From: Candidatus Sulfotelmatobacter sp.
GTDB lineage: Bacteria > Acidobacteriota > Terriglobia > Terriglobales > Acidobacteriaceae
Assembly (NCBI GenBank): GCA_017883385.1
Contig: JADGNQ010000007.1
Location: 26,813 to 90,812 of the forward strand
Direction of reading: 5' to 3'
DNA length: 64,000 nucleotides
The notes below the pieces were generated by a model. It was not told the DNA's origin and searched no databases. It saw only the letters and a list, made by a program, of their open reading frames with translations. Below are positions 1-9,558 of the stretch, piece after piece (within the stretch, counting starts at the first letter, position 1; each line of letters opens with the position of its first letter). A program made the position numbers and the translations under genes.

Positions 1-24
1 GGATCATCTCGTGAGGATTATCGA

Positions 25-2349
25 ATGAGACGCCTGATGCGCCCGGCACTACTCTTGTTGCTGGTCGCGGTTCTAATACTCCCAGCCATCTCCGCCGACA
101 AAGCCAAGGATGTGTACCTCAAGGGGCAGGACGCGGAGGCTCGCCAGAACTACGAAGTGGCCTACAATTTCTACAAACAAGCCTACGACCTGAAGCCGAA
201 AGACCTGCGCTATCGTGCGTCATTCGAACGCATCCGTTTCGAGGCTGCGGCCTCGATTGTCCATCACGGACAAAAGCTGCGCGAGGACGGGAAGCTGGAC
301 GACGCTTTAGCTGAGTTCCAAAGGGCTCTTGCCATCGATCCTTCCCTGTTCATCGCCAAGCAGGAACTGAACCGCACGCAGAAGCTCATCAATGACCAGA
401 AGAACCCTCCACCCCAGGCGGCTGGACCTCCGAGCAGCCTGGAGCGCAGGATCCATGAAGCCGCCGGACCCGTCGAACTGGCGGCCATCTCGAGCGTCCC
501 CATCACGGTCAAGATGCTCGCGACTAAATCCGATGTCGTCTACCGCACCGTCGGACAACTGGCCGGAATCAATGTGCTATTCGATCCCGACTACACCGCC
601 AGAATCATCAATGTTGACCTCAATGGAGTGACTTTGGAAGAGGCGCTGGAGATCACGGCGCTGGAATCGAAGACCTTCTGGCGTCCCGTCACGCCGAACA
701 CAATTTTTGTGGCCCAGGACAATCCCGCCAAGCGCAAGGAACTGGAACAGAGCGTCCTCAAAACTTTTTATCTCACGAATCTTTCCCAGCCTACTGAGCT
801 ACAGGACGTGGTGAATGCAATTCGCGCCGTGCTGGATGTGCAGCGCGTGCAGCAATTGCTTTCCCAGAATGCCCTGGTCGTGCGCGGAACGCCCGATCAG
901 ATCGCGCTGGCCGAAAAGCTCGTGGAGGATCTGGACAAGGCCCGTCCGGAAGTAATCGTCGACATCGCGGTCATGCAGGTGAGTAAAGACCGGTCGCGCA
1001 CGCTGGGGTTGAGCCCGCCCACCAGTGCCACCGTGACGCTGCAGAGCAATATCAGCAACACCACAACCACAACCACCACCCCGGGCACGACTACAACTCC
1101 CACCGGCACGGGCACCGACGGCATCAACCTGAACAGCCTCGCCAACCTGAACGCGACGAACTTCCAGGTGACAATTCCCTCGGCGAATCTGTCGACGATC
1201 ATGTCCAACAGCGATACCAAGCTGTTGCAGAATCCGCAGATTCGCGCCCTCGACGGCCAGAAGGCTTCGCTGAAGATCGGCGATCGCGTGCCCGTGGCAA
1301 CCGGTTCGTTCCAGCCCGGCATCGGTGGCGTCGGTATCAACCCGCTGGTCAATACCCAGTTCCAGTACTTGGATGTGGGCGTCAACATCGACATCACGCC
1401 GCGCGTTCACGCCAACGGCGAAATCACCCTGAAGATGACCATGGATGTTTCGGCGGTTACCGGACAGCAGAACATTGGCGGCATCAGCCAGCCCATCATC
1501 GGACAGAGAAAAATTGAGAACGAGATTCGCTTGAAGGACGGCGAGGCCAATCTGCTCGGCGGAATCATGGAAGATCAGCAGACGAAGTCGCTGAGCGGAA
1601 TTCCCGGGCTGGCGCAAATTCCGATCCTCAAATACTTGTTCGGGCAGACCCAACAGGACCACTCCGAGAACGAAATCATTTTCGCCATCGTTCCCCACAT
1701 CATCCGCGGAGCCGATGTAAACGAAATGAATCAGCGCCAGATTGACATCGGAACGGCGAACACCATCGAACTGCGGCATGTGAGCCGGCCCGCCGTGGCC
1801 CCGGCGAAAGCGGACTCTCAGGCCGCCCCGGCGCCGCCTGCGATTCAGCCCTCGATTCAACCTGCGAATCAACCTCCAGCTAGCCAGCCTCCTGCAGGTC
1901 AACCGACCGCCCCGAATTCTGCGGCCGTGGGCGGGACCCCCAGCTTCCTGTTCGATCCGCCGACCGTTCAAGCGACGAAGGGCAACACCTTCGTCGTGAA
2001 CCTGTTGATTTCCGGTGCTCAGAACATACATTCCATCCCCGTGCAGCTAAATTACGATCCGAAAATGCTGCAACTGGTGAACGTGTCGAATGGCGGCTTC
2101 CTCTCGCAGGATGGCCAAGTCGTAGGCATAGTTCACCGCGAGGATGAAGCCGTCGGGCAGTTGCAGATTACAGCCTCGCGGCCTCCCGGCGCTGGCGGAG
2201 TTTCCGGGCAAGGCTCCGTAGTCACGATGACTTTTCAAGCCAAGACAGACGGACAGACTCCCTTGACCATCACACGAGGCGGAGCGCGCGATCCCGGAGC
2301 CCAGGGCATCACGGTGAACGGGGCGCAAGCATCGGTGACCGTCCAGTAA
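25..2349 (+). CDS. Secretin (GspD/PilQ-like) with TPR region and C-terminal cohesin domain
   Basis: Outer-membrane channel subunit of a type II secretion or type IV pilus-like system. Visible along the 774 residues: a signal peptide (1-24), TPR-like helices (about 27-115), an STN-like domain (about 150-230), a secretin N-domain (about 245-310), and the secretin barrel core (about 370-562) with the conserved stretches LLQNPQIRALDGQKA, VGVNIDITPRV and NEIIFAIVPHIIR. A Pro/Gln linker (about 590-640) joins a C-terminal cohesin-like domain (about 642-774; FDPPTV, LNYDPKMLQLVNV). A Thr-rich loop lies near residue 350. Two pseudopilin genes follow on the same strand, which supports a secretion or pilus role. 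The cohesin fusion is the unusual part; its ligand cannot be told from sequence. The start is the ATG before the signal peptide. Confidence 0.9.
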   Translation: MRRLMRPALLLLLVAVLILPAISADKAKDVYLKGQDAEARQNYEVAYNFYKQAYDLKPKDLRYRASFERIRFEAAASIVHHGQKLREDGKLDDALAEFQRALAIDPSLFIAKQELNRTQKLINDQKNPPPQAAGPPSSLERRIHEAAGPVELAAISSVPITVKMLATKSDVVYRTVGQLAGINVLFDPDYTARIINVDLNGVTLEEALEITALESKTFWRPVTPNTIFVAQDNPAKRKELEQSVLKTFYLTNLSQPTELQDVVNAIRAVLDVQRVQQLLSQNALVVRGTPDQIALAEKLVEDLDKARPEVIVDIAVMQVSKDRSRTLGLSPPTSATVTLQSNISNTTTTTTTPGTTTTPTGTGTDGINLNSLANLNATNFQVTIPSANLSTIMSNSDTKLLQNPQIRALDGQKASLKIGDRVPVATGSFQPGIGGVGINPLVNTQFQYLDVGVNIDITPRVHANGEITLKMTMDVSAVTGQQNIGGISQPIIGQRKIENEIRLKDGEANLLGGIMEDQQTKSLSGIPGLAQIPILKYLFGQTQQDHSENEIIFAIVPHIIRGADVNEMNQRQIDIGTANTIELRHVSRPAVAPAKADSQAAPAPPAIQPSIQPANQPPASQPPAGQPTAPNSAAVGGTPSFLFDPPTVQATKGNTFVVNLLISGAQNIHSIPVQLNYDPKMLQLVNVSNGGFLSQDGQVVGIVHREDEAVGQLQITASRPPGAGGVSGQGSVVTMTFQAKTDGQTPLTITRGGARDPGAQGITVNGAQASVTVQ

Positions 2350-2370
2350 AGGTGAGCAAAGTTCCAGGTC

Positions 2371-2460
2371 CCAGCCGCGAAGTGGCGACATGAGAAAGCC
2401 CGGCACGGAAGTGCCGGGGGAGAGGCGGGAAACCCTCATGAGTCCCGCAGGGACGGCACA
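2371..2460. repeat. Dispersed hairpin element, copy 1 (GCCGC-GAA / CCCGGCAC family)
   Basis: Three short hairpins in a row: GCCGC-GAA-GTGGC, then CCCGGCAC-GGAA-GTGCCGGG, then GTCCC-GCA-GGGAC followed by GGCACA. The same order with small changes recurs at 3674-3764. It sits between the secretin stop and the first pseudopilin start. REP-like in appearance; function unknown. Confidence 0.75.
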
Positions 2461-2524
2461 GGTTCTTACGCACCGAGGAACATCGCCGCGATTACATGCG
2501 TTCGAGCGAACAAGAAGACGAACT

Positions 2525-3007
2525 ATGACGCTACCGAGCTTCCAACCCGGGGTGAGCGCGAAGCCCGAACGGGGCTTTACGCTCCTTGAGTTGATCGTCG
2601 CCGCGACGATCCTGTCGATTCTCACGCTCATGGCGTTGCCCCTGGCTCGGGTCACGATTCAGCGCGAACGGGAGAAACAACTCCGGCAGGCGCTGTGGGA
2701 GATGCGCGACGCCATCGACCGCTATAAGGACGCTGCCGATCGGGGCGCGTTTCAACCCAAGCTTGACAGCCAGGGCTATCCGCCCGACCTGGAGACGCTG
2801 GTCAAGGGCGTTGAAATCCAAGGCGGCAAGAAGGTCCGCTTTCTGCGTTCTATTCCTACTGACCCCATGACCAAAAGCAAGGAGTGGGGCTTGCGCTCCA
2901 TGCAGGATGATCCTGACTCTGACTCCTGGGGCGGGCAGGCCGTCTTCGACGTCTATACCAAGTCGCAGGGTACCGCGCTCGACGACACGAAATACAAGGA
3001 CTGGTAA
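2525..3007 (+). CDS. Type II secretion pseudopilin (GspG-like)
   Basis: Prepilin-type protein of about 160 residues. A short leader ends in Gly17, followed by FTLLELIVAATILSIL, i.e. the prepilin peptidase site with Glu at +5 and a hydrophobic helix. The C-terminal part (PTDPMTK, then DDPDSDSWGGQAVFDVY) resembles the calcium-binding end of GspG major pseudopilins. The frame stays open upstream to 2390, but that part lies in a dispersed repeat, so I take the ATG at 2525. It lies downstream of a secretin gene, and its stop codon directly touches the start of the next pseudopilin gene. The product is probably cleaved at the inner membrane and assembled into a pseudopilus. Confidence 0.85.
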   Translation: MTLPSFQPGVSAKPERGFTLLELIVAATILSILTLMALPLARVTIQREREKQLRQALWEMRDAIDRYKDAADRGAFQPKLDSQGYPPDLETLVKGVEIQGGKKVRFLRSIPTDPMTKSKEWGLRSMQDDPDSDSWGGQAVFDVYTKSQGTALDDTKYKDW

Positions 3008-3487
3008 ATGCCAAGGGCCGCGAACGAACTGGGGTGCCGCGTGGACGGGTCCGGAGGAATCCGGCAGTCGGCGCTGCGCGCGCTTGTACATCGCAAGCGA
3101 CGAAACCGCGCCCACGGTTTTACTCTGCTCGAACTGATGATCGTCATCAGCATCGTCATGATCCTGATGGCAGTCGCCGTCCCGATGTACAACCAGTCGA
3201 TTGTGCAGGCGCGGGAGTCGGTTCTACGATCCAACCTGAACACATTGCGCAACGTCATCCAGCAGTTCACTCTCGACAAGCAGAAAGCCCCGCAGTCGCT
3301 CGACGACCTGAAGCAGGCGGGCTATTTACGCGACGTTCCGACCGATCCCATGACCCGGCTTCCCAATTGGGAGGTGGTGCAGGAAGACGTGATGATGGCC
3401 GTGGACCAGCAGGAACCCGGCATCACTGACGTTCACTCAGCCTCCAGCGGCACCGCGAGCAACGGAGAAGCCTACAGCACCTGGTGA
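3008..3487 (+). CDS. Second type II secretion pseudopilin
   Basis: Prepilin-like protein of 159 residues. The leader is long (37 residues, basic, ending in HRKRRNRAHG) before FTLLELMIVISIVMILMAVAVP. The soluble part again holds PTDPMTRLPNW, the motif seen in the preceding gene, so the two are paralogues. The ATG directly follows the upstream TAA with no spacer, which suggests translational coupling. An internal GTG at about 3041 would give a shorter leader. Likely a minor or second pseudopilin working with the secretin encoded upstream. Confidence 0.82.
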   Translation: MPRAANELGCRVDGSGGIRQSALRALVHRKRRNRAHGFTLLELMIVISIVMILMAVAVPMYNQSIVQARESVLRSNLNTLRNVIQQFTLDKQKAPQSLDDLKQAGYLRDVPTDPMTRLPNWEVVQEDVMMAVDQQEPGITDVHSASSGTASNGEAYSTW

Positions 3488-4167
3488 TTCAGGTCGAGTC
3501 CCTCTGCACGCAACCTGTGATCACTTGACCCTCCGAAGCGCCTGCTGCAAACCCTGTCATGCTGAGCGAAGCAGTTGCCATCGCGAAGCGAAGGCAACTG
3601 CGCAGTCGAAGCATCCCTACCCGCGCGCCGCCCTCGAATCCCCGCTGAGGTAGAGTCAGAATCTGCCAAAATGCCAGCCGCGCAGCGGCGATATGTGAAA
3701 GCCCGGCACGGCAGTGCCGGGTGGCGTAGGGAAGGACATCGCGAGTCCCGACAGGGACGGCACAAGCTGACGCACGCCCTCACTTGCCCTTCAAGACTTT
3801 CCACAGCCCCCATGTGACATCTGACCTTGTGTCTCGCACGAGAAGAGCAGATCATTGCCAAGGCGGATGCGGTGTACGCACCTACCGCGAAAAACGGTGC
3901 AAGTCCTTTGTTGTCAAGATTTTGACCTCTAAACCCTTGGGGCTCAAGATTTTGCAGACCATTTTTGCAGACCCCGCCCCAGTCAAGGGTTTTCAAGGGG
4001 TGGGGGGAAGGGGGGGGTACCACCAATTCACGCCAGATTCCCTGAAATCTCCCCAGACACAAAGGCGCGTCTATGGCCCTCCTCAGACTTTTTTTCGCAA
4101 GAGATTCCCACAGCAACTCAGAGAGCGTTCGACCAGGCAACAACTCCATCCAGAGAGGCTTGAAATC
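3488..4167. other. Gene-free interval with several repeat types
   Basis: No convincing ORF. It holds a 'CTGTCATGCTGAGCGAAGC'-type repeat near 3556 that carries an inner inverted repeat (GCAGTTGCC...GGCAACTGC), the second copy of the CCCGGCAC hairpin element (3674-3764), direct repeats of CAAGATTTTG and TTTTGCAGACC between about 3915 and 3973, and a G-rich run around 3997-4017. The pseudopilin gene and the receptor gene converge on it. Confidence 0.7.
3674..3764. repeat. Dispersed hairpin element, copy 2 (GCCGC-GAA / CCCGGCAC family)
   Basis: Same order of hairpins as at 2371-2460: GCCGC-GCA-GCGGC, CCCGGCAC-GGCA-GTGCCGGG, GTCCC-GACA-GGGAC, then GGCACA. Loop bases differ while the stems are kept, which points to selection on structure or to recent spread of a structured element. 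Confidence 0.75.
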
Positions 4168-7100
4168 CTAGAACGATAACCTTGCACTCAGCTGAATCTG
4201 TCTGCCCGGAGTTGTCGTCTCCGTGATGGTTCCAAACTGCGGCGTGTTCACGAAACGGTCAGGCGTCCCCAGGTTGGTGTGGTTGAGAGCGTTGAAGAAC
4301 TCACCGCGGAATTGAAATTTCGCGCGCTCCGACAGGATGAAGTCCCGCACCACCGCGAAATCGAGCGTCTGCATCCCCGGACCATACACCGAATTCCGGC
4401 CCACGTTGCCGAACGTGTAAGCAGGAGGCGCGGCGAATGCTGCCGTGTTGAACCAGCTCGTGGCACTGCGTGTGCCGGACGGGAAGATCGGCTGTCCCGT
4501 GAGGTTGGCGCGAATTGGATTCTCTCCCAGCACCGTTCCCGAGTTCGCCGTGTCCCCAAACACGGAGATCGTGAACGGAAAGCCGGTCTGCACCTGATAA
4601 ACGGTGGAGAGATGCCAGTCTTTGCTCACGGCGCGCACCAGACCCGCGTGATCCCATGCCGGGATTTCGTAGACCGCACTGAGCGCAAAGCGGTGACGCA
4701 CGTCGCAGGCCGGACCGCGCTCCGCCGCGAGATTACTGCTGTTCTGCGGGATTGAAGATTCGAACATCGGCGAGCGGAAATCCGGCGCGTTGCTGAGATC
4801 CTTCGCCCAGGTGTAGTTTGCGAGGAAGGTAAGCCCCTTGGAGTAGCGACGGCGAACGTTCACGTATCCCGCGTCGTACCAGCTCTGCGCCGTGTCTTCC
4901 AGCAGGTTGATCGTGCTGACGGGAAAGCACATCTGATCGGTTGGGCAGCCGCTCGCGGGCGGAGCATATATCACACTCGACGGCAACACCGAGCCAGGCA
5001 CAAAGCTGATTTTGGGAAAGGGACGCCGGGGCCCAATCGCTCCTGGTCCCGGAGGCGCGTTGTTGATCAGATGCGCGCGCTGCAAGTGCACGCCGTGCGA
5101 TCCAAGATATCCGATCTCAAGCGTAGTCTGATGGCCAAGACTCTTTTCCACGGAGGTGCTCCACTGCTCGATGTATTGGGACGGAGCGTGAGGATCCATC
5201 GCAGTGAAGCTCACCGTGGTCTGGCCCAACACCGCAGGACCGAAGTTGAGTTGGTTCGCCAGGATCGAAGCCGCGGGCGTGAAGTTATCGCTCTGCTGGG
5301 TCTCCGGAAAAACGTACGGGACATTGTGCCGCTGGTTGCACCAGGTATTCATGTCAACGGGCGTGAAGAAGATGCCGTAGGCTCCGTGCAGAACGATGCC
5401 CCGATCAGGAAACGCCTTCGAAATACCGAAGCGTGGAGCGAAGTTGTGCGGGTTGGCATACCTCAGGCCCTTGGGAAATCCATTCTGTCCCCCGATGAAC
5501 ACCGCCGGCGTTCCGTTCTCGAAGGTGAGGTTGGAGTTCGTGTAGCTGATGTCGACCAGCGGTTTCATGAATTCGTAACGCAGTCCCATCTCAATGGTAG
5601 TCGTGGCATTCAAGTGAAAACTGTCTTGCACAAAGCCATCCGCATACCACTGCCGCAGTTGCATCTGCGGAATACCTGCCTGGCGCTGCTTTACTGCCGG
5701 CAAGCCGAGTAAAAAACTCGCCAGGCCCGAGCCAGTCCCGTCGTTCGTGCCATTGTCCGTGGTGAATCCATTGGTGAACTGGTAGTAGCCCCGGTTCTGA
5801 AAGAATCCCCACATCGGCCAGATGTAGCGCCGGTAGCTGCCGCCGAACTGGAGGGTATGACGTCCGTGCTGCCAACTGAGCGCGTCGCGGCCTTCCGCAA
5901 GCGTGTCCCAGGCCTTCATGGGCGTCGCCGAGTAGTTGTCTCCCATAGGAGAGTAGCCTTGCACGTTGAAGAACGGAGCGCCGAACGCCCCCGGACCACC
6001 GAAGCCGACTCCCTGAATGTTGAGTTGCGTCACGATGTCGTTGGTGTACGCATTCTGGTCGTAGCGATGCATGGCTAATCGTGAGGCCGTGAGCGACGCG
6101 GTGTTCACCAGGCTCGGGCTCAGGACGCGCGTCCAGGAGAGGTTGCCTTGCTGCGCGAAGTTGTCGTTGAAAGATCCGAAACCGGGCAGCAGCGTGCCTA
6201 CGCCTCCGGGAGGCATTTCTCCCGGCATGAATCCGGTCTCAGCACTAAGCGAGTAACGTCCGGTGATGGTATCGCCGCGAGCCAGAATCTGATCCACACG
6301 TATCGTCCCCTGGTTGTTGACCTCGAGTTCGTTGCGCGCGTCCATATAGTTGTTGCAGTCCAAACCTGCTCCAACAACACCCGGACTTCCCATCGACGCC
6401 GCGCCGCAGGGCATCGCCATCCCCATCATCAGGTTCGGCTGCGGCACGAATCTCTGCAGGAATGTCTGCGCCGCGGTGTTGATGCGGCTCTGGGGAATCT
6501 TGTTGAGCGTACCACCGTCCTGGAACTGGGCGCGGCTGTTGGTGGGGTCATAGATATTCACGCCACTCATGGAGAAATCGCCGTTGATTTCATCCGGAGT
6601 TGGAACCGTATCAATCATCGTGTCGGTCATCGCATGGCGGAACCCCTCGTAGTTGGCAAAGAAGAAGGTCCGGTCATGGCGGATCGGTCCGCCGAACGAG
6701 GCGCCGAAGTTGTTCTGCACCATGTGGTTGTTGCCCATGGAGTCGAAAGTCGTGGCATCCATTGCGCCATTGCGCAGAAACTCGTAGACCGTCCCGTGAA
6801 ACTTGTTTGAACCGGAGCGTGTGACGATGTTGACCTGGCCGCCTCCAGCGCCTCCCATAGCCGCGGAGTAACTTCCGGTCTGGACTTTGAATTCCTGCAC
6901 TGCGTCGGGTGAAGGGCTCAAGTTCAGAGTATTGAAAGTGGGATCAGTGTCGGTGGTCCCGTCGAGCAAGAAGTAGTTCGCGTTCGGCCGGTTGCCGCCG
7001 ATGCTCACAGCAGAACGCTGTCCCGGACGCCAGTACAGCGGATTCATGTTGCCCGTTTGTGCGCCATGGCTGATATGCGCGCCGGGGACGGTCAACATCA

Positions 7101-7545
7101 GGTCGATCAGCATGCGACCGTTAAGCGGAAGGTCATGGACCGCGACCGGCTCAATGACTTCTCCCACGGACGAGTCTGTGGGATGGAGCGCGGGCGCGAC
7201 TTCGCTCACTTGGACAACGTTCTTTACGGAGGCCACTTTGAGGCTGAGGGTAAGCACCATCTGCTGCCCGACCTCAAGCCGTAAGGTCTGGCTGAGTGTC
7301 GAAAATCCGGAGGCCTCCACCTTGAGCTCATAGTCACCCGGAGGCAATCCGGCGATTTCAAAAATCCCCTGGCCGTTGCTGGGAACATGGCGCACGGCGT
7401 GCGTACTCGAAGAGGTGAGTTCTACTTCGGCGCCGGCGAATGCCTTGCCCTGAGGATCGGAAATGGTTCCGCCCAGAACGGCATAGTTGCTTTGGCAAAA
7501 GGCCGACGCAGAGATCAGGCAGAAAACTAACACTAACTTGCGCAC
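4168..7545 (-). CDS. TonB-dependent receptor with carboxypeptidase-regulatory-like domain (Oar-like)
   Basis: Large outer-membrane protein of 1125 residues. The signal peptide (about 1-18) is followed by a carboxypeptidase-regulatory-like beta-sandwich (about 22-108: LGGTISDPQGKAFAGAEVEL, PGDYELKVEASGF), a plug region (about 125-245: LPLNGRMLIDLML, GGQVNIVTRSGSN) and a long barrel that ends in Phe (QIQLSARLSF). This architecture is expanded in Acidobacteriota, where the substrates are mostly unknown and may be oligosaccharides or peptides. A xylanase gene lies 2 kb away and two peptidase/hydrolase genes lie further on, but substrate assignment from this is only a guess. Transcribed divergently from hutU. 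Confidence 0.92.
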   Translation of the reverse strand: MRKLVLVFCLISASAFCQSNYAVLGGTISDPQGKAFAGAEVELTSSSTHAVRHVPSNGQGIFEIAGLPPGDYELKVEASGFSTLSQTLRLEVGQQMVLTLSLKVASVKNVVQVSEVAPALHPTDSSVGEVIEPVAVHDLPLNGRMLIDLMLTVPGAHISHGAQTGNMNPLYWRPGQRSAVSIGGNRPNANYFLLDGTTDTDPTFNTLNLSPSPDAVQEFKVQTGSYSAAMGGAGGGQVNIVTRSGSNKFHGTVYEFLRNGAMDATTFDSMGNNHMVQNNFGASFGGPIRHDRTFFFANYEGFRHAMTDTMIDTVPTPDEINGDFSMSGVNIYDPTNSRAQFQDGGTLNKIPQSRINTAAQTFLQRFVPQPNLMMGMAMPCGAASMGSPGVVGAGLDCNNYMDARNELEVNNQGTIRVDQILARGDTITGRYSLSAETGFMPGEMPPGGVGTLLPGFGSFNDNFAQQGNLSWTRVLSPSLVNTASLTASRLAMHRYDQNAYTNDIVTQLNIQGVGFGGPGAFGAPFFNVQGYSPMGDNYSATPMKAWDTLAEGRDALSWQHGRHTLQFGGSYRRYIWPMWGFFQNRGYYQFTNGFTTDNGTNDGTGSGLASFLLGLPAVKQRQAGIPQMQLRQWYADGFVQDSFHLNATTTIEMGLRYEFMKPLVDISYTNSNLTFENGTPAVFIGGQNGFPKGLRYANPHNFAPRFGISKAFPDRGIVLHGAYGIFFTPVDMNTWCNQRHNVPYVFPETQQSDNFTPAASILANQLNFGPAVLGQTTVSFTAMDPHAPSQYIEQWSTSVEKSLGHQTTLEIGYLGSHGVHLQRAHLINNAPPGPGAIGPRRPFPKISFVPGSVLPSSVIYAPPASGCPTDQMCFPVSTINLLEDTAQSWYDAGYVNVRRRYSKGLTFLANYTWAKDLSNAPDFRSPMFESSIPQNSSNLAAERGPACDVRHRFALSAVYEIPAWDHAGLVRAVSKDWHLSTVYQVQTGFPFTISVFGDTANSGTVLGENPIRANLTGQPIFPSGTRSATSWFNTAAFAAPPAYTFGNVGRNSVYGPGMQTLDFAVVRDFILSERAKFQFRGEFFNALNHTNLGTPDRFVNTPQFGTITETTTPGRQIQLSARLSF

Positions 7546-7787
7546 ACCACACCCCCACAGTAACGGCTAGTACGACCCAGGTCGCGATACAGCCCTCGGC
7601 GCGTAGAACACGCCGAAAGCTGTCAGACACGTCGGTCGAACATTGAACCGTAGAGAGGATGAGTGGGGCAATAATGCAAAAGAACTAACATTGGTCCACA
7701 GCACTTCGGCGCTACGCTGTTACCCAGATCCACCTCGACGGCCGTTGCAAGTTGTACGGATCTGCGCCCAACAAGTAACATTTATCC

Positions 7788-9473
7788 ATGCCCGTCGAAG
7801 CTGATCTCACCCAAGCCCCCGCGTCCATTCGCGCGCCGCGCGGCAACACCATTACTTGTAAAGGGTGGCAGCAGGAAGCTGCCATGCGCATGCTGATGAA
7901 CAATCTCGACGAAGAGGTCGCCGAGCGTCCGAAAGACCTTGTTGTCTATGGCGGAACGGGCCGTGCGGCGCGGAGTTGGGAAGCCTACCGTGCCATCGTC
8001 GAGACCCTTAAGAAGCTGGAGAACGATGAGACATTGCTGGTGCAGTCGGGCAAACCCGTGGGCGTGTTTAAGACACACGATCACGCGCCCCGCGTTTTGA
8101 TTGCGAATTCGAATCTGGTAGGACACTGGTCGAACTGGGAGAAATTCAACGAACTGGAGCGCGCTGGGCTGATGATGTACGGGCAGATGACCGCCGGTTC
8201 ATGGATCTACATCGGGTCGCAGGGAATTGTGCAGGGTACGTTTGAGACTTTTTCTGCCGCAGGCGAGAAGCATTTTGGTGGAGATCTCGCCGGCAAGCTG
8301 ATTGTCTCGGGTGGAATGGGCGGGATGGGCGGCGCTCAGCCGCTGGCGGCGACTATGACCGGCGCGGCGTTTCTAGGGATTGACGTCGATCCGGAACGAA
8401 TTAAGAAGCGCCTGAAAACTGGATATTGCGACTTCATGGTGACCACGCTCGACGAGGCGCTGCGCATTCTGAAGAATGCGGTGCGCAAGAAGGAGAATGT
8501 TTCCGTCGGGCTGGTTGGGAATTGCGCTGACGTGATTCCGGAACTGGCCGAGCGCGGCGTCGTCCCCGACATCCTGACCGACCAGACTTCGGCGCACGAT
8601 CCGCTGAACGGGTATGTCCCCAACGGCATGACGTTCGAATCGGCTCTGGAGCTACGCAATCGCGATCCCCATGCGTATCAGGAAAGATCGCTCGACGCCA
8701 TGGCGCGGCACGTGGAAGGCATGTTGCGCCTGCAGAAGATGGGCTCAGTCACGTTCGACTACGGCAACAACATCCGGACGTTTGCATTTCAGCGAGGCGT
8801 GAAGAATGCCTACGACTTCCCCGGATTCGTGCCTGCGTATATTCGCCCGCTGTTTTGCGAAGGGCGCGGACCATTCCGCTGGGTGGCGCTGTCGGGCGAA
8901 CCGTCGGACATCCATGTAACGGACGAGTTGGTCTTGGAATTGTTTCCCGAGAATCGCATACTGCGTCGTTGGATTGATCTGGCGCGCAAGCGCATCAAGT
9001 TCCAGGGCCTGCCAGCGCGCATCTGCTGGCTTGGCTATGGCGAGCGCGCGCAATTTGGCCTGGCTATGAACGATCTGGTGAAGAAGGGCAAGATCAAGGC
9101 TCCCATCGTGATTGGCCGCGATCATCTCGATTGCGGCTCGGTGGCGTCTCCGTACCGCGAAACCGAAAGCATGAAAGACGGCTCGGACGCCGTCGCCGAC
9201 TGGCCGTTGCTCAATGCTTTATTGAATACAGCTGCGGGCGCGTCGTGGGTTTCGATTCACAACGGCGGTGGCGTGGGCATCGGATATTCGCTGCACGCCG
9301 GACAGGTCACCGTAGCTGACGGTACAGACGAGATGGCCAAGCGCATCGAGCGCGTGCTGACCACGGATCCGGGCATGGGCGTGATCCGGCACGTGGACGC
9401 GGGGTATGACGAGGCGAAGGAGTTTGCGAAGAGAACGGGTGTTAGGGTGCCGATGGAGACTGCTGGTCGTTAG
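7788..9473 (+). CDS. hutU: Urocanate hydratase
   Basis: Second step of histidine degradation: urocanate plus water to 4-imidazolone-5-propanoate, in the cytoplasm, with tightly bound NAD. The 561 residues match the family length. Seen in the sequence: the Gly-rich NAD-binding stretch [25 protein letters not shown], and the region with the conserved cysteine ([17 protein letters not shown], Cys about 449), followed by [13 protein letters not shown]. hutI lies 1.4 kb downstream beyond an oppositely oriented xylanase gene. hutH and the last hut step are not in the window, so the pathway genes are split here. Confidence 0.97.
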   Translation: MPVEADLTQAPASIRAPRGNTITCKGWQQEAAMRMLMNNLDEEVAERPKDLVVYGGTGRAARSWEAYRAIVETLKKLENDETLLVQSGKPVGVFKTHDHAPRVLIANSNLVGHWSNWEKFNELERAGLMMYGQMTAGSWIYIGSQGIVQGTFETFSAAGEKHFGGDLAGKLIVSGGMGGMGGAQPLAATMTGAAFLGIDVDPERIKKRLKTGYCDFMVTTLDEALRILKNAVRKKENVSVGLVGNCADVIPELAERGVVPDILTDQTSAHDPLNGYVPNGMTFESALELRNRDPHAYQERSLDAMARHVEGMLRLQKMGSVTFDYGNNIRTFAFQRGVKNAYDFPGFVPAYIRPLFCEGRGPFRWVALSGEPSDIHVTDELVLELFPENRILRRWIDLARKRIKFQGLPARICWLGYGERAQFGLAMNDLVKKGKIKAPIVIGRDHLDCGSVASPYRETESMKDGSDAVADWPLLNALLNTAAGASWVSIHNGGGVGIGYSLHAGQVTVADGTDEMAKRIERVLTTDPGMGVIRHVDAGYDEAKEFAKRTGVRVPMETAGR

Positions 9474-9524
9474 TCGTTGGCGGATGCTTTCGACTTTTCG
9501 TTCTTCCCCGGGCTTTGCCTGGCT

Positions 9525-9546
9525 GGACAGCCGAAGGCGGCTGTCC
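9525..9546. repeat. Short hairpin repeat, GAAGGC-loop family, copy 1
   Basis: Perfect 8-bp stem GGACAGCC/GGCTGTCC around loop GAAGGC, followed by CCACA. A second copy at 28777-28798 has a different but still perfectly paired stem and the same loop and flank. Confidence 0.7.
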
Positions 9547-9558
9547 CCACATGAGTCG

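Noticed and set aside
799..2031. Long open frame on the minus strand (410 codons)
   Set aside because: It lies wholly opposite the secretin gene, is rich in Arg/Gly from reversed codons, and has no domain-like pattern. It is a GC-driven shadow.
3472..4149. Open frame of 225 codons on the minus strand downstream of the TonB receptor gene
   Set aside because: It crosses three repeat elements and the G-run and shows no domain.
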